Source: Saprospiraceae bacterium
GTDB lineage: Bacteria; Bacteroidota; Bacteroidia; Chitinophagales; Saprospiraceae
Direction of reading: 5' to 3'
Assembly (NCBI GenBank): GCA_020631355.1
Contig: JAHDHL010000041.1
Coordinates: 1-47,355 of the forward strand
Length of the DNA: 47,355 nucleotides
The translations under genes were made by a program, and so were the position numbers. The notes under the pieces are model-generated. The model was not told where the DNA came from. It saw only the letters and a list, made by a program, of their open reading frames with translations, and did no database searches. This document shows positions 9,042 through 17,758 of this stretch, one piece after another. Every line of letters begins with the position of its first letter. Positions within the stretch are counted from its first letter, which is position 1.

Positions 9042-10238
9042 CTATTCAAAAACCAATCTAACGACATCGTTGCGCCTCATTTTCTTGAACAACTCATTAA
9101 TGCTATGGCCACTTCCGTTTACCATATAAATAATGCTCGTTTGGGTATCAGGAAAGTATCTCATTACACATCGTCTACCGTCCAATGCTCCACCGTGCCA
9201 ATAACATTTCCCATAATCCGTATCATCAACCCACCAACCTAAACCGAAGCCATCTGTTCTATTGACTGCATTCTCATCTCCGTATTCCGCTTTTTCTGGA
9301 TGTAGGAAAGGAGCGGATGAAATATGGATAATACTTTGCTTTGTAGCATCATCAAATAACAAATCGGTTTCCCAAATTGTCTTTTGGAAATGATACAAAT
9401 CCTCTACATTCGAACTCGCTCCTCCAGCCATACTTCCTGCAACAAAGGACCGTTCAGTTATATCAATAAAATTACCCTGTCCATTCTCATCGAAATACCC
9501 CCTTACTAATGCATCGGGCTGTTGACCATTATCATTAAAAAAACTGTGATTCATTCCTAGAGGATTAAAAATTCTTTCTTGGTACAATTCTATTCCGGTT
9601 TGCCCGGTAATCTGCTTGGCAATCATTCCAAGTAACAGATAATTGGTATTGGAATAATCCATCTTCTCACCGGGATTGAAAATGGCATCCTGATGATAAA
9701 TCATGGAAAGTTCTTCCTCATCTGTCCAAACCCGAGTGATATCATTCAAGTAATTCAATGAATAATTGATATCCAGAATATTGGGTAAACCACTGGTATG
9801 ATTCAGTAATTGGCGGATGGTAATCTGGTCATGATTCACTACTTCCCCAACTATTTCGCTTGGCAGATAATCACTCATTCTACTATCCAAATCCAATAAT
9901 CCCTCCTGAAATAATTGTAGGATAATGGTTGCTGTAAATGTTTTTGTAGTGCTGCCTATACGATGGACATGACAGGATTCCATTGCTGTTTGGTATTGTA
10001 GGTCTGCCATTCCAGAAGCTCCTGTCCAAATACCGTCAGGTGTCTCAATCAACATGGAAATCCCGGGTAATCCGCCTTGGACCTTATCATCCAAAAAATC
10101 CTGGAACTTGGAAGCTTTCGGATGCGTGATAATAATGGTATTATCACATGCAAATTGTACGGGGTCGAATGTAGGATAATCATTACATCCTTGGCATGCA
10201 AATAGGATGGTAAAGAATATGATTAAATTGATTTTCAT
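9042..10238 (-). CDS. Beta-lactamase-fold serine hydrolase, lipoprotein (paralogue)
   Basis: 398 residues with a lipoprotein signal (FACQGC, Cys18). Catalytic motifs: STTK (Ser96, Lys99) in RIGSTTKTF, YSN in DYSNTNYLL, and HGG in YWHGGALDG. This is the class C/PBP4*-like serine hydrolase fold, anchored in the periplasm or on the surface. The start ATG overlaps the stop of the upstream barrel gene by four bases (10235-10238), so translation is coupled. The neighbouring hydrolase has the same architecture but is clearly diverged, so the pair is an old tandem duplication. Confidence 0.83.
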   Translation of the reverse strand: MKINLIIFFTILFACQGCNDYPTFDPVQFACDNTIIITHPKASKFQDFLDDKVQGGLPGISMLIETPDGIWTGASGMADLQYQTAMESCHVHRIGSTTKTFTATIILQLFQEGLLDLDSRMSDYLPSEIVGEVVNHDQITIRQLLNHTSGLPNILDINYSLNYLNDITRVWTDEEELSMIYHQDAIFNPGEKMDYSNTNYLLLGMIAKQITGQTGIELYQERIFNPLGMNHSFFNDNGQQPDALVRGYFDENGQGNFIDITERSFVAGSMAGGASSNVEDLYHFQKTIWETDLLFDDATKQSIIHISSAPFLHPEKAEYGDENAVNRTDGFGLGWWVDDTDYGKCYWHGGALDGRRCVMRYFPDTQTSIIYMVNGSGHSINELFKKMRRNDVVRLVFE

Positions 10239-10852
10239 TGGAAATGATATTTGATTCCTGAAGAAATAGAAGTGAATGGTATAACATCCAATCCTGCATT
10301 TGGAGCATAAGGTGCCAATGCAGATATTTCATAATTACAATGGATGGATAGAGGTAATCGTGCAAGTTTCCCCAGATGGAAAGAAGCTCCTAATCCTAAC
10401 GATGGGATAAAATGAGATTTGCCATTGCCTTTTCCTTGGACATAAATACCATCATCATTCAATTGGTAATTCTGACCCTTAGGAAATGAGTGTGCATAGC
10501 CTAATCCGAATGGAACATCAATCTTGAATACATCCTTGATGGAACATGAAAGTGTAGGCTTATACTTTAGGTACAACGCATCCAACAAACCAGTCTGATG
10601 CTGATATCCCAAGGAAAAACCATGGGTATAACTGAAAATCCTATTCTTTGATTTCCCTAATTGTCCATCAATGGATACTCCCCAATGTCGTTTTTTATTT
10701 ACCCTTGGAAAGAAAGGGATATGAATCTGATTGGATACATACGAGACACCAATCGCAAATTGAAAACGAGAACCAGTTTCTTGTTGACCATAACTTGGCG
10801 CCATGAAACACAGAAACAGACCTAGGAATAAAATACACAATCTGATATTCAT
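10235..10852 (-). CDS. Small outer-membrane beta-barrel-like protein
   Basis: 205 residues with a Sec signal peptide (about 1-22, ending SYGQ). The body has short alternating strands rich in Gly/Tyr/Phe (FQFAIGVSYVS, GFSLGYQHQTG, VPFGLGYAHSF, PSLGLGASFHLG) and ends on an aromatic residue context (SGIKYHFQ), as in eight-stranded barrels. No specific family recognised. It heads the operon with the two serine hydrolases and overlaps the first by four bases. It may be an outer-membrane partner or simply co-expressed. Confidence 0.6.
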   Translation of the reverse strand: MNIRLCILFLGLFLCFMAPSYGQQETGSRFQFAIGVSYVSNQIHIPFFPRVNKKRHWGVSIDGQLGKSKNRIFSYTHGFSLGYQHQTGLLDALYLKYKPTLSCSIKDVFKIDVPFGLGYAHSFPKGQNYQLNDDGIYVQGKGNGKSHFIPSLGLGASFHLGKLARLPLSIHCNYEISALAPYAPNAGLDVIPFTSISSGIKYHFQ

Positions 10853-10923
10853 AAAGTCATCATTTTTTGAATGACAATATTATGAATAGCGGATAGTGTA
10901 GTAAAGGGAAATGAGACCGTACC

Positions 10924-10949
10924 AGGTACCACTGGATGCTATGGTACCT
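10924..10949 (-). terminator. Weak hairpin at the end of the AraC-type gene
   Basis: Perfect 8-bp inverted repeat AGGTACCA (924-931) / TGGTACCT (942-949) with a 10-nt loop. It overlaps the stop codon of the regulator gene. There is no U-run after it, so intrinsic termination is uncertain. Confidence 0.35.
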
Positions 10950-12054
10950 ATTTATGCCTTTTTTTGATGAATTCGTTGGGAGTCATGCCATGCTTCTTTT
11001 TGAAAAGACGATTGAATGTAGTCTTGGATTTGAAGCCACTTTCCTGTGCTAATCCGAAAATTGTCTTTTGTTGTAATTCGAATGAAAGGGCCAATTGTTC
11101 AAAATGGTTCAATCGGTATTCATTGACAAACTCATAAAAATTGGTTGACATCTGTTTATTCAATAGTTCTGATAATTTTTTATCAGTCGTACCCATTCGC
11201 TCGGCCAATTCGGTTAATGTCAATTCAGGAGAAAGGAAAAAAGCATGTTCCTTCATTTCCTGTATGAGTTTCTTCTCCAATTCCGTATCCTGCCGGACTG
11301 CCGTATGCTCCTGCGACACTTCATTCCATATAAAATCAGGAAGTAGAATCTTGCTGTGGTGGGTTCCGAAATAGAATAAGTATGTGATGAATAAAATGAG
11401 GATGCAAATGATGAGGTAACTTGAATCCCAAGTAAGTTCCTGTATGAATAATTCATAGCATTCCAAGGCACTGTCGAGTACGAAAACGAGTATCAATGCC
11501 ACAATGAACAACTGTAACCAGATGTATTCATCTGTTCGTTTGACAGAATAAAAATGGCCCTGTTTCTTTGTTCCATCGGATATGGTAGACAAACTCAATA
11601 CAAGAATGAACAGATTATACAATGCACTGGAAAAAACGTACAAATAAGGATGTTCAACGAGGAATCGAATATGCGGCAAACCCCATTCGGGAACGAATAT
11701 ATATACCATGAATGGTAGGGTTATGGTACATAGTATCAATACGGGAATGATGGATAATCTCCAAAAATGTCCTTTGATATCCTTGGGGTTTCGGAACAAT
11801 GTAAGTACAAACAAATACAATAGTGGGCTAATGACCCATTCAGCCATTTCATTCGGAATGAATGTGATGACAGTCAATATATCCATGCTGTGTAGCCCTG
11901 CATAATAATTGGCTACAACTAAAATAAGTAATAAGAATATGGCTAATAGTATTCTATCCTGAAGCGATTTTCCTGACTTTTTCAGATAGGTCAGAAAATT
12001 GATAGAATTGATGAGTAAGCCGCCTGTCAAAATAAAACTCAAAGCTTCTTTCAT
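10948..12054 (-). CDS. Membrane-bound AraC-family transcriptional regulator
   Basis: 368 residues: seven or so hydrophobic segments in residues 1-230, then a cytoplasmic AraC-type double helix-turn-helix (about 268-366). Recognisable elements are LTLTELAERMGTTDKKLSELLN for the first HTH and TIFGLAQESGFKSKTTFNRLFKKKHGMTP for the second, the most conserved part of the family. This 7TM-AraC architecture is common in Bacteroidota; the signal is presumably sensed in the membrane. It lies 95 bp upstream of, and in the same direction as, the barrel-hydrolase operon, so it is the likely local regulator. That link is inference only. Confidence 0.82.
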   Translation of the reverse strand: MKEALSFILTGGLLINSINFLTYLKKSGKSLQDRILLAIFLLLILVVANYYAGLHSMDILTVITFIPNEMAEWVISPLLYLFVLTLFRNPKDIKGHFWRLSIIPVLILCTITLPFMVYIFVPEWGLPHIRFLVEHPYLYVFSSALYNLFILVLSLSTISDGTKKQGHFYSVKRTDEYIWLQLFIVALILVFVLDSALECYELFIQELTWDSSYLIICILILFITYLFYFGTHHSKILLPDFIWNEVSQEHTAVRQDTELEKKLIQEMKEHAFFLSPELTLTELAERMGTTDKKLSELLNKQMSTNFYEFVNEYRLNHFEQLALSFELQQKTIFGLAQESGFKSKTTFNRLFKKKHGMTPNEFIKKRHK

Positions 12055-12108
12055 GACGCTTTTGTTTTCTCTCCGCTGCCAATCATTCTTATGATGAAAC
12101 TGTATTCA

Positions 12109-12765
12109 CTACAATTCATTTAGTATATCCTCATTTTCCAATTCCTCTTTACGGGTTCCTCCTTTCATTCCCACATTGAAAATCCCTTGGGCCAATTGTT
12201 CGGAAGTAATACTATATTTCTTTCCCATCATTTTTAGAATGGGATATAATTTCCTGGAAAGTACATAAGAGAAATTAGGCTCTTTCCTAGGAGTAACGGG
12301 ATAGATATAACCCGGTCTGAATGTATGGAATGCACCCAAATCCAAGGCAGACAATTGATTTTCTGCCACCCCTTTATCCAAGGCAAACATCGTCTTGGTC
12401 TTTTCTGTTCTATCCGCTCCCATTCCACTCAGGAAACATAACGTTACCTTAGGTGCATTCGCTTTGAGCATCTTACCAAACTCAACGGCATAGTCCACTG
12501 TAATTTCCCTGAATTTCCCTCTCGGAACAGCGCCTGTATATACCCCAATACAGAAAAATGCCACATCTATATCTGTGAATAAATGCTCCTTTCCTGAGTA
12601 ATCCCTGAAATCCTCAACAACGACTTCCTCCAATTTGGCATGTGACCTATCAGTTGTCCTACGAGTCAGGCTGATGACTTTCTGTACCTTGTCCGATGCC
12701 AAACAAAGATCCAGAATCAAGCCGCCAATCATACCCGTGGCCCCGGTAATGATGATGTTTTTCAT
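12109..12765 (-). CDS. NAD(P)-binding atypical SDR oxidoreductase
   Basis: 218 residues with a Rossmann glycine motif at the N-terminus (ITGATGMIGG, Gly8/Gly11/Gly14), a central CFLSGMGAD strand and a FRPGYIYPV segment typical of NAD(P)H-binding, HTATIP2/YwnB-like atypical short-chain dehydrogenases. The usual YxxxK catalytic pair is not evident, so the protein may bind the dinucleotide for a redox-sensing or non-classical role. It is monocistronic between the NhaC gene and the AraC-type regulator. Confidence 0.72.
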   Translation of the reverse strand: MKNIIITGATGMIGGLILDLCLASDKVQKVISLTRRTTDRSHAKLEEVVVEDFRDYSGKEHLFTDIDVAFFCIGVYTGAVPRGKFREITVDYAVEFGKMLKANAPKVTLCFLSGMGADRTEKTKTMFALDKGVAENQLSALDLGAFHTFRPGYIYPVTPRKEPNFSYVLSRKLYPILKMMGKKYSITSEQLAQGIFNVGMKGGTRKEELENEDILNEL

Positions 12766-12838
12766 ATTATTGGATAATCAGTTAAATAGGAATCATATAC
12801 ACCATCCAGCACCATATGATGATGGATGATGTTGGATA

Positions 12839-14314
12839 TTAACCTTTGACCTTATCGGCAATCTGTCTGATTTTGATACCGAATGCCGCAAAAATCAAGG
12901 TCATGAACGGACTGAGCCAGTTGAAGATGGCATAGAAGAAGTAATCCAAAACGGGAACTCCCAAAACACCACTCTGATAAGCACCACAGGTATTCCAAGG
13001 AATCAGAACGGAAGTAACCGTACCCGAATCTTCCAATGTTCTACTGAGATTCTCAGGAGCCAATCCTTTTTCCTCATAAGCCTTGGAAAACATCTTACCC
13101 GGAATCACAATGGCCAAGTATTGGTCAGAAGCTGTAATATTCAATGCCAAACAACTCGCTACAGTACTCACGAATAATCCGAAAATGGATTGTGTCAGAC
13201 TCAATAATGCTGCACTGATTCGGGATAATGCTCCGATTGCATCCATAACACCTCCGAACGTCATGGCACATACAATCAACCAGATGGTTCCCAACATTCC
13301 TGACATCCCACCTGCACTGAACAGGTCATTGAGTTCCGCACTGGAAGTTTCCACTGAGGAATCCACGGTCATTGCATTCACTATCCCCTTGTATCCGGAT
13401 AGAAAATTAAGGGATTCTCCTCCACCGACCTGAGCCACGATATCTGGTTGTGCAATCAAGGCTGCCACACCACCAAGGATGGTACCTATGAATAATGAAA
13501 TCAATGGCGGCACTTTCTTGAATACCAATCCTACCACTACCAATGGAACAATGAATAACAAAGGACTGATATTGAATGCTCCCTGAATGGCTTCCAACTT
13601 GTCAGAAACATCCGGGGAACCATTCGTGGATAAGGTCAGACCAATAATAATGAATGCTACCAAGGTAATCAGGATACTAGGCACCGTCGTATAGGCCATG
13701 TATCTGATGTGTGTGAATAAATCCGCACCCGCCATTGCCGGCGCCAGATTGGTCGTATCTGATAGCGGTGACATCTTGTCTCCGAAATAAGCTCCCGACA
13801 GAACCGCACCTGCTGTCATACCCAAGGAAATACCCAATGTTTCCCCAATTCCGATCAGGGCTATACCCACGGTGGCGGAAGTCGTCCAGGAACTACCGGT
13901 AGCAATTGAAATAATGGCACAAATCATCACGCATGCCGCTAAGAATATCTTAGGACTGAGTATCATTAGACCATAGTAAATCATTGATGGAATAATACCC
14001 GAAATCAACCATGTTCCCGCTAGGGAACCCACCATCAATAATATCAGTATGGCACCTGTGGTAGACTTGATGTTTTCTGCTACCTCATCAATCATTCTCT
14101 TATAGGTAACCTTGTTCAACAATCCCACAATCATAGCGACTGCCGCTCCCATCAATAAGATGAATTGATTGGAACCACTGATGGCATCATCCCCGAATGC
14201 AAAAAATACATTGTAAAACAACATCAGTATCAATGCTGCTACGGGAATGAGTGCTTCCCAGATACTGAGTTCCTTATTCTGAATGATTTCCTCTTGTCCT
14301 AATTGATCTTTCAT
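12839..14314 (-). CDS. nhaC: NhaC-family Na+/H+ antiporter
   Basis: 491 residues from the ATG at 14314; an in-frame start at 14356 would add 14 non-conserved residues before a charged leader. About twelve membrane helices. Recognisable family segments are GSSWTTSATVGIALIGIG, GAVLSGAYFGDKMSPLSDTT, where Asp and Ser/Thr residues form the ion path, and SDQYLAIVIPGKMF near the C-terminus. Role: exchange of cytoplasmic Na+ for H+, or possibly malate/lactate exchange as in some NhaC relatives. This suits a marine or saline habitat. Divergent from the Tag gene. Confidence 0.88.
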   Translation of the reverse strand: MKDQLGQEEIIQNKELSIWEALIPVAALILMLFYNVFFAFGDDAISGSNQFILLMGAAVAMIVGLLNKVTYKRMIDEVAENIKSTTGAILILLMVGSLAGTWLISGIIPSMIYYGLMILSPKIFLAACVMICAIISIATGSSWTTSATVGIALIGIGETLGISLGMTAGAVLSGAYFGDKMSPLSDTTNLAPAMAGADLFTHIRYMAYTTVPSILITLVAFIIIGLTLSTNGSPDVSDKLEAIQGAFNISPLLFIVPLVVVGLVFKKVPPLISLFIGTILGGVAALIAQPDIVAQVGGGESLNFLSGYKGIVNAMTVDSSVETSSAELNDLFSAGGMSGMLGTIWLIVCAMTFGGVMDAIGALSRISAALLSLTQSIFGLFVSTVASCLALNITASDQYLAIVIPGKMFSKAYEEKGLAPENLSRTLEDSGTVTSVLIPWNTCGAYQSGVLGVPVLDYFFYAIFNWLSPFMTLIFAAFGIKIRQIADKVKG

Positions 14315-14465
14315 ATTGTGAAATGATTTTGAGTTTATTGGGAATCCTAAGCCCAAATGCTCAACAAACCCTGGGTTCGTTTCCGCTAAAATTAACTAAA
14401 AAGTCTACAAAAGGAAGTTTGAGTATGTCCAGATTTTGATAATTAGGGAGAATGGCTCCTCAAAA

Positions 14466-14483
14466 TGCACTTCATGAAATGCA
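14466..14483. repeat. Imperfect 18-bp palindrome between nhaC and tag
   Basis: TGCACTTCATGAAATGCA reads as its own reverse complement apart from one mismatched C/A pair. It lies between two divergent genes, where an operator would sit. No regulator is assigned. Confidence 0.3.
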
Positions 14484-14542
14484 ATTCATCATATTTTTTT
14501 CAAATTATGTTCGCAATATTATTCTTTGATTCCGTCATCTTC

Positions 14543-14550
14543 TATTTTTG
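14543..14550 (+). promoter_or_regulatory. Bacteroidota -7 element for tag
   Basis: TATTTTTG fits TAnnTTTG exactly and lies 20 bp upstream of the ATG at 14571, leaving room for a transcription start near 14557. A TTG at 14526-14528 is only 14 bp away, shorter than the usual 17-23, so the -33 element is unclear. Confidence 0.45.
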
Positions 14551-14570
14551 ATATCATACAATTGGAATCT

Positions 14571-15137
14571 ATGAAAAAGAGATGTGAATGGTCTACCAAG
14601 AACCAAAAGGATCAGGATTATCATGATGAGGAATGGGGTGTTCCCGTACATGATGACCGACTCTTATTCGAGTACCTTATCCTCGAGGGTGCACAAGCTG
14701 GATTAAGTTGGACGACCATCCTAGCCAAAAGAGAAAATTACCGTAAGGCCTTTGATTATTTTGATGTGAAGAAAATCATCCAATATGATAATGACAAGAT
14801 TGCTTCACTTTTGGAGGACAAGGGCATTGTGAGGAATAAACTGAAAGTCAATTCGGTAGTGACCAACGCCAAAGCCTTTCTTGAGGTTCAAAAGAAATAT
14901 GGTAGTTTCGATGCCTATATCTGGAGTTTTGTGGATGGCAAACCCATCCAGAACGAATGGGCATCCGTCTCCGATGTACCTGCCAAAACCGACATCTCAG
15001 ATGCCATGAGTAAGGACTTGAAAAAGAAAGGGTTCAAATTTATCGGTTCTACGATTTGCTATGCGTTCATGCAAGCCGTGGGCATGGTGAATGACCATAC
15101 CACCGATTGCTTCAGATATGACGAAGTAAAAGAATGA
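14571..15137 (+). CDS. tag: DNA-3-methyladenine glycosylase I
   Basis: 188 residues from the ATG at 14571. The longer frame from the TTG at 14526 would overlap the predicted promoter. The Tag zinc site is complete: Cys5 (KKRCEW), His18 (DYHDEEWG), His176 and Cys180 (DHTTDC), each one residue later than in the E. coli enzyme. The catalytic/base-binding segment EYLILEGAQAGLSWTTIL is intact. The enzyme excises 3-methyladenine from alkylated DNA in the cytoplasm, starting base-excision repair. Monocistronic; a polyprenyl synthase gene follows after 125 bp with its own promoter. Confidence 0.95.
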   Translation: MKKRCEWSTKNQKDQDYHDEEWGVPVHDDRLLFEYLILEGAQAGLSWTTILAKRENYRKAFDYFDVKKIIQYDNDKIASLLEDKGIVRNKLKVNSVVTNAKAFLEVQKKYGSFDAYIWSFVDGKPIQNEWASVSDVPAKTDISDAMSKDLKKKGFKFIGSTICYAFMQAVGMVNDHTTDCFRYDEVKE

Positions 15138-15201
15138 AAAGCTGTTTATAATCAATTTTTAGAACAAACGGTCATAAAAGATATTATATTTTCAATAAAT
15201 A

Positions 15202-15232
15202 TTGAAAGTTAATGATTCTGGTTGTATCTTTA
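15202..15232 (+). promoter_or_regulatory. Promoter of the polyprenyl synthase gene
   Basis: TTG at 15202-15204, a 20-bp spacer, then TATCTTTA at 15225-15232. This matches the Bacteroidota pattern TTG-N17-23-TAnnTTTG except for the last base. It lies 30 bp upstream of the ATG at 15263. Confidence 0.6.
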
Positions 15233-15262
15233 TAAAAGATTTGGAGTGAAAACCTGACGACT

Positions 15263-16237
15263 ATGAAAACAATCCAAGGCTACCAGACCATCATCCATGA
15301 ACAATTGCAACTTCTTGATTTGGAATGGAAAGATAATGGTCTCTACGATCCCATCAAATACATTCTTTCCCTTGGCGGAAAGCGGCTCAGACCTGTACTG
15401 ACACTCATGGCTAGTGATTGCTTTGAGGGGCAGTTGGAAGATGCTTACCGCCCAGCTTTGGGCATCGAATTGTTCCATAATTTCACATTACTACAGGATG
15501 ATATCATGGATGAAGCGCCATTGAGACGCGGAAAACCCAGTACGCATATCATTTATGGCGAAAGTGGAACCATCCTATCCGGTGATGTGATGTTTTCCAA
15601 GGCATTTTCCTTGGTTACATCCTGTAAGGACCAGCACCTCCGGGCCGTCATGGACCTTTTTAATGAAACAGCCATAGAGGTTTGTGAGGGACAGCATATG
15701 GATATGGCCTTTGAAAATAGGGATGATGTAAGTATTGGGGAATATATAGAAATGATTCGGTTAAAGACAGCCGTCATTGTCGGTTGTGCCCTGAAACTGG
15801 GAGCCATACTGGCAAAGGCATCCAAGGAAGAAAGCCAAGCCATCTATGACTATGGAGTCAATCTAGGTATTGCTTTTCAGATTCAGGATGACATATTGGA
15901 TGTATTCGGTGATTCCAAGCATTTCGGTAAGCAGGTCGGCGGAGATATCATTTCCAACAAGAAGACCTATCTCCTACTCAAGGCTTTGGAAGAAGCCAAT
16001 TCCAAACAGGAGGCAGCCCTGAATTATTGGCTAGCGGAAACGGATTTCGATGCCCGACAAAAGGTGGATGCCATCACGACCATTTTCTCGCAGTTACACA
16101 TCAAGGAACAAGCGGAAAAGGTCATGCACCAATATTATGATAAAGCCATCCATGCCTTGGAAAATCTTAGGATTAAGGAAGAAAACAAGACATACCTCAG
16201 ACAATTTGCACGAATGTTGATGGATAGGATACAGTAG
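15263..16237 (+). CDS. Polyprenyl (isoprenoid) diphosphate synthase
   Basis: 324 residues. Both aspartate-rich Mg-diphosphate motifs are present: the first is DDIMD (79-83) followed by RRGKPSTH, the second is DDILD (209-213) in FQIQDDILDVFGD. The N-terminal GGKRLRPVL loop binds the diphosphate. The enzyme condenses isopentenyl diphosphate with an allylic diphosphate in the cytoplasm, feeding quinone, carotenoid or undecaprenyl synthesis. An aromatic residue (Phe74) five positions before the first motif hints at a short-chain (FPP/GGPP) product; this is inference, and an octaprenyl-type product cannot be excluded. Confidence 0.9.
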   Translation: MKTIQGYQTIIHEQLQLLDLEWKDNGLYDPIKYILSLGGKRLRPVLTLMASDCFEGQLEDAYRPALGIELFHNFTLLQDDIMDEAPLRRGKPSTHIIYGESGTILSGDVMFSKAFSLVTSCKDQHLRAVMDLFNETAIEVCEGQHMDMAFENRDDVSIGEYIEMIRLKTAVIVGCALKLGAILAKASKEESQAIYDYGVNLGIAFQIQDDILDVFGDSKHFGKQVGGDIISNKKTYLLLKALEEANSKQEAALNYWLAETDFDARQKVDAITTIFSQLHIKEQAEKVMHQYYDKAIHALENLRIKEENKTYLRQFARMLMDRIQ

Positions 16238-16328
16238 AACTCATTCTTTTAATGAAACCGTAACAGTAATCAGATAATATCCATTAAGGAATGAGAGTTA
16301 TGATAATGTCCGAAAATCTTATAGGTAT

Positions 16329-16865
16329 ATGAAAATAATGGGTGTCCTATTGGGCTTGTTCCTCAGCTTATCCGTAGCCAATCATCACGGCAACATCTTA
16401 TGGAATTCCAGTCGCGACCTGAATTGGTCTGATTTCCAGTCCAACCAATCCCGTGCAGGGCAAGGTTTCTATGCCTATACACATTGTACGATCACATTCC
16501 AATATGATTGGAAAAAAGTAGGGAGTACCTACAAGATGGTTCATGATGTGAATGCCTACTTTGTTCCTAATCGCTCCTGGTCCTATGCTGCCAAACGGAC
16601 TTCTGCATTATTGAAGCACGAACAGTTGCATTTTGATATTACCGAATTACATGCCCGAAAGATGCGAAAGGCTTTCGATAATTATACCTTCAAGAATTCC
16701 TACCAAAGGGATATCCAAAACATCTTTGACAAACTGACTGCAGAGAATCAGAAAATGCAGCAGCAGTATGATTCACAAACCAATCATTCCATCAATAAGG
16801 CATCCCAAGCCAAATGGGAGAAGTTCGTTCAGAGTGAACTGAAGAAATGGGCTGCTTATAAGTAA
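16329..16865 (+). CDS. DUF922-type secreted putative Zn-protease
   Basis: 178 residues with an N-terminal signal peptide (about 1-18). A WNSSRDLNWSDFQ segment opens the mature part and LLKHEQLHFDITELHARK follows, an HExxH zinc motif (His97, Glu98, His101). This combination matches the DUF922 family of predicted periplasmic metalloproteases. The C-terminal 50 residues are charged and helical. Function unknown; possibly envelope maintenance. Monocistronic and convergent with the NarL-type regulator gene. Confidence 0.7.
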   Translation: MKIMGVLLGLFLSLSVANHHGNILWNSSRDLNWSDFQSNQSRAGQGFYAYTHCTITFQYDWKKVGSTYKMVHDVNAYFVPNRSWSYAAKRTSALLKHEQLHFDITELHARKMRKAFDNYTFKNSYQRDIQNIFDKLTAENQKMQQQYDSQTNHSINKASQAKWEKFVQSELKKWAAYK

Positions 16866-16898
16866 TCACATCGGGATAATAGTGTTGTGTCTATAAGT

Positions 16899-17540
16899 TC
16901 AAAATCCCTTACCTATCATTTTCTGAATCAGTTCTCCCTTGCTATTCACATGCAGGAGCTTATAAATCTTTTTGATGTGGTCCCTAACCGTATCAATTGA
17001 AATCATATACTTTTCAGCAATGAGTTTATAACTCAATCCATCCAGGATTCCTTGTACGATTTGTTTCTGACGGGCTGTCAGATTGGATTCATCATTCTTA
17101 GTTTTTGTGGGAGCAAAGTACTGAACTACTTTCCTTGCAATACTAGGCGACATATAGGAACCACCCCTTGCTACAGTAAAAATAGCATCCTGAATTTTCA
17201 CCAGTGGAGTTCTTTTCGTCAGATAGGATGTGGCACCACCACAAAGCGCCTTGAATATCTTATCTTCTTCCTCATAGGTTGTCAGCATGATGATATCCGC
17301 ATCAGGTAATTTCCCTTTTATTGGACGAATCCCCTCCAAACCAGAAACCCCCGGCAAACCAATATCCAATAGGACAATATCCACTTTGGGATTTCTGCTC
17401 ACTCTGAGTGTATCGAGGAATACCTCTATGCTATCCGCTACAAAAGTTATGGTGATACTCTTATTAATGGAAAGGAAACTTTCCAAACTTTCCCTGATTA
17501 TTGCATCATCCTCTACAATGGCCAAATGAATATTTTCCAT
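16899..17540 (-). CDS. NarL/FixJ-family response regulator
   Basis: 213 residues: receiver domain (1-120) with acidic pocket Glu10/Asp11/Asp12, phosphoacceptor Asp59 (VDIVLLDIGLPG), a Thr in MLTTYEE and a Lys in YLTKRTP. A LuxR-type helix-turn-helix follows (about 150-207; LTARQKQIVQGILDGLSYK and a DTVRDHIKKIYKLL recognition helix). It should be phosphorylated by a HisKA_3-type kinase, and the only such kinase in the window is the TPR kinase at 19333-21612 on the other strand. A TAnnTTTG-type -7 element lies about 115 bp upstream. Confidence 0.9.
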   Translation of the reverse strand: MENIHLAIVEDDAIIRESLESFLSINKSITITFVADSIEVFLDTLRVSRNPKVDIVLLDIGLPGVSGLEGIRPIKGKLPDADIIMLTTYEEEDKIFKALCGGATSYLTKRTPLVKIQDAIFTVARGGSYMSPSIARKVVQYFAPTKTKNDESNLTARQKQIVQGILDGLSYKLIAEKYMISIDTVRDHIKKIYKLLHVNSKGELIQKMIGKGF

Positions 17541-17654
17541 GATTTTTTATGGGTTTATCTTAGTTTACAATTGTAATATATACAATTCGCTCGGACAAGG
17601 ATAATGATATTCGAAATGAAACGGCCATTCAATATGCACCATTCTCCTTTTCCA

Positions 17655-17662
17655 CAAATGTA
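17655..17662 (-). promoter_or_regulatory. -7 element upstream of the NarL-type regulator
   Basis: On the minus strand the sequence is TACATTTG, an exact TAnnTTTG. The expected TTG 17-23 bp further upstream is not evident. Implied 5' leader of about 105 nt before the ATG at 17540. Confidence 0.4.
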
Positions 17663-17682
17663 GTATAAGTCATATAATACCC

Positions 17683-17704
17683 ATACCACATATTCATGTG
17701 GTAT
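17683..17704. repeat. 9-bp hairpin/operator-like inverted repeat
   Basis: ATACCACAT (683-691) and ATGTGGTAT (696-704) are perfectly complementary around a 4-nt loop. The element lies between the end of rnpB and the -7 element of the regulator gene. It could be an operator or a back-up transcription stop for rnpB. Confidence 0.4.
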
Positions 17705-17758
17705 CAGGACAACATCCTTAAAACCAGACTATTAAAGGAATATAAAAAGAAGAAAAAA

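Noticed and set aside
12803-12828. Imperfect hairpin (CATCCA...TGGATG) after nhaC
   Set aside because: Several mismatches and no U-run; repetitive CATCAT composition explains it.
15190-15207. AT-rich 7-8 bp inverted repeat TTTCAATA/TATTGAAA
   Set aside because: Overlaps the -33 element of the polyprenyl synthase promoter and is too weak for a terminator.
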